9,299 bases of DNA from CANHEE01 sp043777755 (GTDB taxonomy: Bacteria; Bacteroidota; Bacteroidia; Chitinophagales; Saprospiraceae): the NCBI GenBank assembly GCA_043777755.1, contig JAYWHK010000170.1:1-9299 (forward strand), read 5' to 3'. Of the stretch, positions 4,676 to 9,299 are shown one piece after another. The notes beneath the pieces were generated by a model. That model searched no databases and was not told the DNA's origin. It saw nothing but the letters and a program-made list of their open reading frames with translations. A program made the translations under genes and the position numbers. Positions within the stretch are counted from its first letter, which is position 1, and each line of letters opens with the position of its first letter.

Positions 4676-6106
4676 ATGATAGGACGACAAAAAGAAAAGG
4701 AACGTATAGAACGAGTTTTGAAATCTGACAAGTCAGCTTTTTTAGCGGTAACAGGGCGGCGAAGGGTTGGTAAAACTTATCTCATTGATACCTTGCTCAA
4801 AGAATATTATTGTTTTAGTTTGACGGGTATTCAAAATGCAAATTCCAAAACGCAGTTGATTAATTTTGCTATCAAACTGGCAGAATACAAAGGCGAAGAA
4901 CAGCCTATTGTGCCTGAAAACTGGCAAATGGCGTTTTTACAGCTCAAAAATTATTTAAAAACCTTAGATAAAAAGAAAAAACAAGTCATTTTTATTGATG
5001 AATTGCCTTGGTTAGCAACGGCAAAATCAGGTTTAACACAAATGTTAGCCCATTTTTGGAATGATTATCTATCTAAGGAGTCGCATTTTATCTTAGTCAT
5101 TTGTGGCTCGGCAACTTCTTGGATTACGAAAAAAATTGTACAAGACACAGGTGGTTTGCACAATAGAATTACAGAAAATATACATTTATATCCATTTGAT
5201 ATACAAGAAACTAATGCTTTTTTTAAACAAAAAGGATTGCAATTTTCATTACAAGATGTCGTAAAAATTCAAATGACTTTGGGCGGAATCCCTTTTTATT
5301 TGGAGCATATTCAGAAAGGAGAAACTTTTGCTACTGCTATTGAACGAATTTGTTTTGCGCCTACGGGTATTTTGTATCATGAATATGATAATCTTTTCAA
5401 GGCTTTGTTCAACAATGCGGAATTGCATCAGGAAATAGTTCGAATTTTGGCGGCAGAACCTTACGGCATGACACACGCAGAAATTTTGCAAAAACTATCG
5501 AAAAAACAAGCAACAGGTGCATATTCAAGGGCAATGGAAGAACTGATATTGTCTGATTTTATATTAGAATATCCACCTTTTGGCAAAAAACAACGTAATG
5601 CAAGATACAAACTGAGCGATGAATATTGTAATTTTTATCATCGTTTTATTCGTCCTAATCATAAAAAATATACACAAGAAATTTGGTTACAATTAGCTGA
5701 TAGTCAGCAATTTAAGATATGGTCGGGTTATGCTTTTGAAAATTTTTGCCATAAACATATTGATAAAATTAAAGCAACTTTGGGCATCGCTGCCGTTTTT
5801 ACTCAAATATATTACTTACATTTTAGAGAAAATGATGAAGCACAGGGTGTACAAATTGACCTTCTCATTGATAGAAAAGACAATGCGATGAATCTCTGCG
5901 AAATAAAATTTCATCAAGGTAATTTTTCATTGTCAAAAACGGATTATCAACAATTGCAAGCTAAAAAACAACGGCTCATTGCACATACAAAAACAAAAAA
6001 ACAAGTGTTTTTAACCTTGATTTGTAATAATGAAATCAATGTAAATGAATATAGCAATGAAATTATTGATGTGGCTTTAAGTTTGGAACAGATTGTGAAA
6101 ATCTAA
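4676..6106 (+). CDS. AAA-family ATPase (ATPase_2/DUF234 type) with PD-(D/E)XK-like C-terminus
   Basis: The 476 residues begin with the family signature IGRQKEKERI. Walker A GRRRVGKT lies at 27-34, Walker B QVIFIDELPWLA at 103-114 and a sensor-like VICGSATSWI at 141-150. The arginine in GGLHNRITE (159-167) sits where the family has a conserved Arg. A winged-helix-like segment follows (about 250-300). The C-terminal part (about 345-476) has E355 in GYAFENF, D395 in VQIDLLIDR and E409-x-K411 in LCEIKF. That is the E...D...ExK order of a PD-(D/E)XK nuclease fold, as in DUF234/DUF4143-type archaeal-style ATPases. The biological role of this family is unsettled; mobile-element and toxin-like roles have been suggested. 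ATG 4676 follows the tandem palindromes by 20 bases. It is intact, and its stop is one base from the stop of the convergent gene. Confidence 0.88.
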   Translation: MIGRQKEKERIERVLKSDKSAFLAVTGRRRVGKTYLIDTLLKEYYCFSLTGIQNANSKTQLINFAIKLAEYKGEEQPIVPENWQMAFLQLKNYLKTLDKKKKQVIFIDELPWLATAKSGLTQMLAHFWNDYLSKESHFILVICGSATSWITKKIVQDTGGLHNRITENIHLYPFDIQETNAFFKQKGLQFSLQDVVKIQMTLGGIPFYLEHIQKGETFATAIERICFAPTGILYHEYDNLFKALFNNAELHQEIVRILAAEPYGMTHAEILQKLSKKQATGAYSRAMEELILSDFILEYPPFGKKQRNARYKLSDEYCNFYHRFIRPNHKKYTQEIWLQLADSQQFKIWSGYAFENFCHKHIDKIKATLGIAAVFTQIYYLHFRENDEAQGVQIDLLIDRKDNAMNLCEIKFHQGNFSLSKTDYQQLQAKKQRLIAHTKTKKQVFLTLICNNEINVNEYSNEIIDVALSLEQIVKI

Positions 6107-6107
6107 A

Positions 6108-6746
6108 TCACACAAAAACCTTTTTTGCAATGTTTTTAATTTCGCAAATAGTATTAAAAATAGTAAAAAGGTCGGGTTGTGTAGCATCATAAGAGCGACT
6201 TACGGCGTACTCTGTTCCGTTGAAAACTACAAAAAACCAATAGCGACCAATGACATAACAACCATAATCAGCGTGATCATGTTCATTGTATTGACGAGCT
6301 GCAAGCATAGCGATTAAAACTTGTGCCAAAGGGTCAGTTTCACGGCGGCGTTCTTGCTTATACTCGTGTAAAAAAAACAGTGGCGCACTCGGAGTAGTTA
6401 TTCCTCGTGCCAACATGAACTCTACTTTGCCTTGAACTTCAAGGTTTTGAATAGGAAAAGTTGCTTTTAAGTTGCGTTGAGTGAATGGTTTAAAATTTTC
6501 GCCATAGAGTTCGGCTTGAACCAAAAGAGGTCCAATAAAAAACAGTTTAAGTTCGTCTTCGTTCCAAGCATCAGCGAATTGATTGAGCGAACTTTGCAAC
6601 ATTTCAAGCTGTTCCTCAATTTTTTTAGGTATAACTTGCGTTGCATTAGTCCAAGTGGTCAATGCTTGATTATTTTTTACTCTTTTGATAGAAAATAAAC
6701 GTTCTATTTCGTCGTAAGCGAATGAATCAAATGCTCTTTTTTCCAT
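6108..6746 (-). CDS. Small PD-(D/E)XK-like protein of unknown function
   Basis: The 212 residues match no named gene that I recognise with certainty. After a helical, charged first half comes GKVEFMLARG (106-115), then FFLHEYKQE (124-132), then DPLAQVLIAMLAARQYN (138-154). An acidic residue on a beta strand (E109), an E-x-K motif (E128, K130) and a following helix with Gln (Q142) fit the catalytic core of the PD-(D/E)XK nuclease superfamily, as in restriction-type proteins. The usual Asp would be replaced by Glu109. The C-terminal segment YGCYVIGRYWFFVVF (161-175) looks like core beta strands. The ATG at 6744-6746 lies just downstream of a -7 motif. It converges with the ATPase gene, with one base between the stops, and is divergent from the GldM-like gene, with starts 40 bases apart. 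No DNA-cleavage role is demonstrated. Confidence 0.7.
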   Translation of the reverse strand: MEKRAFDSFAYDEIERLFSIKRVKNNQALTTWTNATQVIPKKIEEQLEMLQSSLNQFADAWNEDELKLFFIGPLLVQAELYGENFKPFTQRNLKATFPIQNLEVQGKVEFMLARGITTPSAPLFFLHEYKQERRRETDPLAQVLIAMLAARQYNEHDHADYGCYVIGRYWFFVVFNGTEYAVSRSYDATQPDLFTIFNTICEIKNIAKKVFV

Positions 6747-6764
6747 TGTACATAAATTTTACTG

Positions 6765-6772
6765 CAAAAATA
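6765..6772 (-). promoter_or_regulatory. -7 promoter element of the small PD-(D/E)XK-like gene
   Basis: TATTTTTG on the minus strand matches TAnnTTTG exactly. It implies a start near 6758 and a leader of about a dozen bases. A TTG at 6785-6787 is too close to be a normal -33 element. Confidence 0.35.
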
Positions 6773-6786
6773 TAACTTTTTTATCA

Positions 6787-7740
6787 ATGAACACAAATTT
6801 TTCAAAATATTGGCATTTTTTCTATTGCGCTGTGATTGGTGCGTTGGGCTATTTGTATTACAATGCTGCTTTTGGACAAGAGCAGTTTGATAATATTTTT
6901 GAAACAAGAAAAGCATTGCGAATGAGTAATGAATTATTTGACAACCAAAATCAAAATCTACTTACAGAAATTCAAAAGACAATTCAAGCAAAAGGCGATA
7001 CCTGCAATCGAATATATTTAGATGCCTCTATTAAGTACACGGAAAACAGTAAAATACTATGCGATTATTTAAACGATGTTAAAGATGAACTGATAGAAAA
7101 TACAGGAGGAATTGATGCCAGATACACTGATGGAAGAATGGTAAATTGCAAAAGTTATTTTCCTTATTTTAGCTTTTTTAATAAGAAAAAAAAGAAAGAA
7201 ATACAAGGAGCATTTGACAAATATAAAGCAAATAGATACTTAATTATCAGTAATTTAGATAAAGATGTTTCAATATATTTTGGACACAACACAATCATAG
7301 AAGATTCTACATTTTGGGACAGGTTGGCAAATAGTTCTCCTGCAAATGCCTTGTTGAAATTGGAAGAATTGATACATAACGTAAAACAAGATGAATTGCA
7401 GGTATTATATCATTCTGACAATAAAGCGAAGGCAGATTGCATCTACTGTGGAATGCCTAATTTAGTATTGCTAACAGAACAAATTAATGTTGAGAATCAA
7501 GATTATTTTGAAGGCTATGTTTCATTGATGGATAATGCCTTTATCTGTAAAAGTAGAGATATAGCATTTTTTGCCAATGGTAAAAATTTACCTTGTAATA
7601 TAGATGAAAGAGGTGCATATTTGAAATACAAACCTACAAAACAAGGTAAAAATAAAATAAACTTAGAGTGTCGTGTGAAAAATCCACTAACTGATGAATG
7701 GAAGACTGTAAAAAGTAAAGTTTATTTTTACTCAAAATAA
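6787..7740 (+). CDS. GldM/PorM-like protein, orphan and short
   Basis: The 317 residues open with one membrane helix (about 10-29), then a helical region, then two small beta-rich parts. The order follows GldM/PorM, the periplasm-spanning motor subunit of the type IX secretion/gliding machinery: single N-terminal TM, helical segment with EIENTGGID-like text (here ELIENTGGIDA, 101-111), FWDRL...P..ALLKLEELIHNVKQDELQVL (176-207), then PNLVLLTEQINVENQDYF (224-241) and a GKNLPC...GKNKINLECRVKNP domain (265-300). True GldM is about 500-520 residues with four periplasmic domains; this one stops after about two. gldK, gldL and gldN are not next to it. It has a CIYC pair (218-221) and Cys 254, 270 and 295. 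It is followed after 49 bases by an exported protein on the same strand, a likely partner. Assignment is by remembered family pattern. Confidence 0.62.
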   Translation: MNTNFSKYWHFFYCAVIGALGYLYYNAAFGQEQFDNIFETRKALRMSNELFDNQNQNLLTEIQKTIQAKGDTCNRIYLDASIKYTENSKILCDYLNDVKDELIENTGGIDARYTDGRMVNCKSYFPYFSFFNKKKKKEIQGAFDKYKANRYLIISNLDKDVSIYFGHNTIIEDSTFWDRLANSSPANALLKLEELIHNVKQDELQVLYHSDNKAKADCIYCGMPNLVLLTEQINVENQDYFEGYVSLMDNAFICKSRDIAFFANGKNLPCNIDERGAYLKYKPTKQGKNKINLECRVKNPLTDEWKTVKSKVYFYSK

Positions 7741-7789
7741 AGTGACAAGCCTTCGGAACAAATTATGTTATAACAAAATAGTTTTTTCA

Positions 7790-8404
7790 ATGAAAAAAAT
7801 TACTTTTTCAATCCTCTTTTTTCTTTGTAAAACATTGATTATCAATGCTCAACTTTGTTGTGGTTGTTATGAAGCGTTTCAAATAATAGAAGGAAAACAA
7901 GATGAAAAAAGTAAGAAAAAATATTGTTTTGATAAAAATGGAGTACTGATTTATGGCGTTGCCAATATCAACGATGGAAAAGATACAACTATATTAATCG
8001 GTAGCCCATTTCCTAATTTAAATGCAGATAGTATTGAACAAGAGTATTGGTTTTATAAACCTAAAATCAAAAAAACTAAAAATGAGCTTATTGTAAAATT
8101 CAAACGAGAACGTGATATTGGAATTTCAACGCATATTTATAAAATCGAGGACAATGAAATTTTACAAATTATAGAAAAGGAATCACCTTTTAGTACAAAA
8201 TATACTTCTTATTTTTATGACAATTTGCATAGGTTGATTTTGATAGTAGAACATTTTGAAGGAAACAGAGCAGTAAATTATTGCCAACTTGTTTATGAAT
8301 CAAATGTACCTCCTTTAATAACGAAACATAGAGCAATGACTAAACACGTTTTCTCGGGAGAACAGCACCAAATTATTGAATTTATGTCAATTGATGAAAA
8401 GTGA
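7790..8404 (+). CDS. Exported protein of unknown function
   Basis: The 204 residues start with a clear signal peptide: MKK, a hydrophobic core ITFSILFFLC, and a likely cleavage after INA (residue 20), leaving mature QLCCGCYEAF. The three Cys at 23, 24 and 26 just after cleavage do not fit a lipobox (AQLC), so signal peptidase I is favoured, although a lipoprotein cannot be excluded. The rest is beta-rich, polar and Lys-rich, with YFYDNLHRLILIV (residues about 142-154), a strand-turn of the sort seen in YD/MORN-like repeats. No catalytic motif and no type IX C-terminal sorting domain is seen. A GTG at 7742 would give 16 extra residues ahead of the signal peptide, and ATG 7790 is preferred for that reason. 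It probably shares a transcript with the GldM-like gene. Confidence 0.7.
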   Translation: MKKITFSILFFLCKTLIINAQLCCGCYEAFQIIEGKQDEKSKKKYCFDKNGVLIYGVANINDGKDTTILIGSPFPNLNADSIEQEYWFYKPKIKKTKNELIVKFKRERDIGISTHIYKIEDNEILQIIEKESPFSTKYTSYFYDNLHRLILIVEHFEGNRAVNYCQLVYESNVPPLITKHRAMTKHVFSGEQHQIIEFMSIDEK

Positions 8405-8455
8405 AGATAAAAACAATACTTTCAAAATAAAAAAACTAGCGCAAATCACAACCCT

Positions 8456-8495
8456 AAAATTCCTTTTACATTTTAAATTTGGAATTTTACATTTT
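8456..8495 (+). promoter_or_regulatory. Promoter-like region with direct and inverted repeats before the aminotransferase
   Basis: TAAATTTG (8474-8481) matches the TAnnTTTG element exactly. It is bracketed by an 11-base direct repeat TTTTACATTTT (8464-8474 and 8485-8495, period 21, two helical turns) and by inverted arms AAAATTCC (8456-8463) and GGAATTTT (8481-8488). This could be an own promoter with a regulator site, which the aminotransferase would need once cut off from pheA transcription. The A/T richness makes chance repeats possible. Confidence 0.4.
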
Positions 8496-8506
8496 GACTT
8501 TTTTAA

Positions 8507-9299
8507 ATGATAGAAACCGCAACCCGTCTTGACCTTGTTCAAGAATATTATTTTTCGCAAAAGCTAAAAGAAATTGCAGCTTTGAACGCCGAAGGCAAGA
8601 ATATCATCAATTTGGGCATTGGTAGTCCTGATTTGCCGCCGCATGAAAATGTCGTTAAAGCATTGACAGACAGTGCTTTAAATGAAAAAAATCATGCCTA
8701 TCAGTCCTATATTGGCATACCTGCGTTGCGAGAAGCGATAGCGGATTGGTACGGAAGATTTTTTGGCGTAAGCCTTAATCCGATGAATGAAGTGTTGCCG
8801 CTTTTGGGGTCAAAAGAAGGGATTATGCACGTTTGTATGGCGTATTTACAAGCGGGCGATGTGGCACTTGTCCCGAATCCTGGCTATCCGACTTATCGTG
8901 CGGCTGCCTTGCTGAGTGGCGCACAAGTCCTTGATTATGAGTTAGATGCTTCGAATGATTGGTTGATAGATTTTGATGCCTTGGAGCGTGAAGATTTGAC
9001 AAAAGTGAAATTGATGTTTGCCAATTATCCACAAATGCCAACTGGCGCAAAAGCTGACCGAGCATTTTTTGAGCGTTTGGTCGCTTTCGCTCAAAAGTAC
9101 AACATTTTGATACTCAATGATAATCCATACAATTTTATTTTGAATAAAAAATATTTGAGTTTATTGAGTATCGAAGGTGCAGCGGGATATGTTTTGGAGT
9201 TAAATTCATTGAGCAAAAGCCACAACATGGCAGGTTGGCGAGTAGGTATGATTTGCGGACATAAAGACCTGATTTCCAATGTGTTGAAATTTAAAAGCA
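8507..9299 (+). CDS. PLP-dependent class I/II aminotransferase, 5' part (pheA-linked type)
   Basis: The first 264 residues are visible and the 3' end is cut by the window. Fold-type I features are INLGIGSPDLPP near the N-terminus, YQSYIGIPALREAIADWY, GSKEGI (phosphate-site loop), PNPGYPTY, NYPQMPTGA (173-181), NDNPY with Asp205 and Tyr208 contacting PLP, and SLSKSHNMAGWRVG with the Schiff-base Lys237 and the phosphate-binding Arg245. The start MIETATRLDLVQEYYFSQKL and the MPTG variant are as I remember from the aminotransferase encoded next to pheA, tyrA and aroF-type genes in Bacteroidota. It probably transaminates phenylpyruvate and/or prephenate or 4-hydroxyphenylpyruvate to the amino acid. 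LL-diaminopimelate aminotransferase-like or aspartate/alanine aminotransferase activity is the alternative. Here it lies 4.0 kb from pheA, separated by unrelated genes. Confidence 0.88.
   Translation, partial: MIETATRLDLVQEYYFSQKLKEIAALNAEGKNIINLGIGSPDLPPHENVVKALTDSALNEKNHAYQSYIGIPALREAIADWYGRFFGVSLNPMNEVLPLLGSKEGIMHVCMAYLQAGDVALVPNPGYPTYRAAALLSGAQVLDYELDASNDWLIDFDALEREDLTKVKLMFANYPQMPTGAKADRAFFERLVAFAQKYNILILNDNPYNFILNKKYLSLLSIEGAAGYVLELNSLSKSHNMAGWRVGMICGHKDLISNVLKFKS

Noticed and set aside
6477..6916. Frames antisense to the small PD-(D/E)XK-like gene and across the divergent promoter region
   Set aside because: They overlap the better supported genes on the opposite strand and the 40-base divergent region, with low-complexity translations.
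7742..7789. GTG start for the exported protein
   Set aside because: It would place 16 non-hydrophobic residues before a well-formed signal peptide, and ATG 7790 starts exactly at MKK.
8823..9279. Minus-strand frames within the aminotransferase
   Set aside because: They are antisense to PLP-binding motifs that are intact on the plus strand.

Overview
The window looks like a low-GC chromosome segment from a member of the Bacteroidota. The evidence is the recurrence of the Bacteroidota -7 promoter consensus TAnnTTTG ahead of genes, the absence of clear Shine-Dalgarno sites, a GldM/PorM-like protein, the Bacteroidota form of the pheA-linked aminotransferase, and several short G/C-rich palindromic repeats of the kind scattered through Cytophagia/Saprospiria-type genomes. 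I cannot place it below phylum level.

Layout. On the minus strand are the start of a PD-(D/E)XK nuclease/transposase-like gene (1-144, cut by the window edge) and a complete ftsK (230-2797). Divergent from ftsK is a regulatory region of about 730 bp (2798-3530) leading to pheA (3531-4469, prephenate dehydratase). It contains a good promoter (TTG-N20-TACTTTTG), a Phe/Tyr/Trp-rich leader ORF, a terminator, a palindromic repeat, a second related Phe/Tyr-rich leader ORF, a second terminator and a third repeat-derived hairpin. I read this as two transcription attenuators in series that sense aromatic aminoacyl-tRNA. I consider it the most interesting system in the window.

pheA carries two short palindromic repeat elements inserted in frame. 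One is in its N-terminal tail and one is in the hinge between the catalytic and ACT domains. A third palindrome overlaps its stop codon. Downstream, 4469-8507 holds an accessory block: an AAA/DUF234-type ATPase with a PD-(D/E)XK-like C-terminus preceded by three ~50-bp tandem palindromic repeats, a convergent small PD-(D/E)XK-like protein, an orphan GldM-like membrane-anchored protein, and a small exported protein. After this block comes the 5' part of a class I/II aminotransferase (8507 to the window end). Its sequence matches the aminotransferase that usually follows pheA directly in Bacteroidota aromatic amino acid operons.

How it fits together. pheA and the aminotransferase act in consecutive steps (prephenate to phenylpyruvate, then transamination). 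They appear to have been separated by the accessory block, so the attenuator probably controls pheA alone or mainly pheA, while the aminotransferase has its own promoter-like sequence. All functional statements are inferred from sequence reading without database searches.
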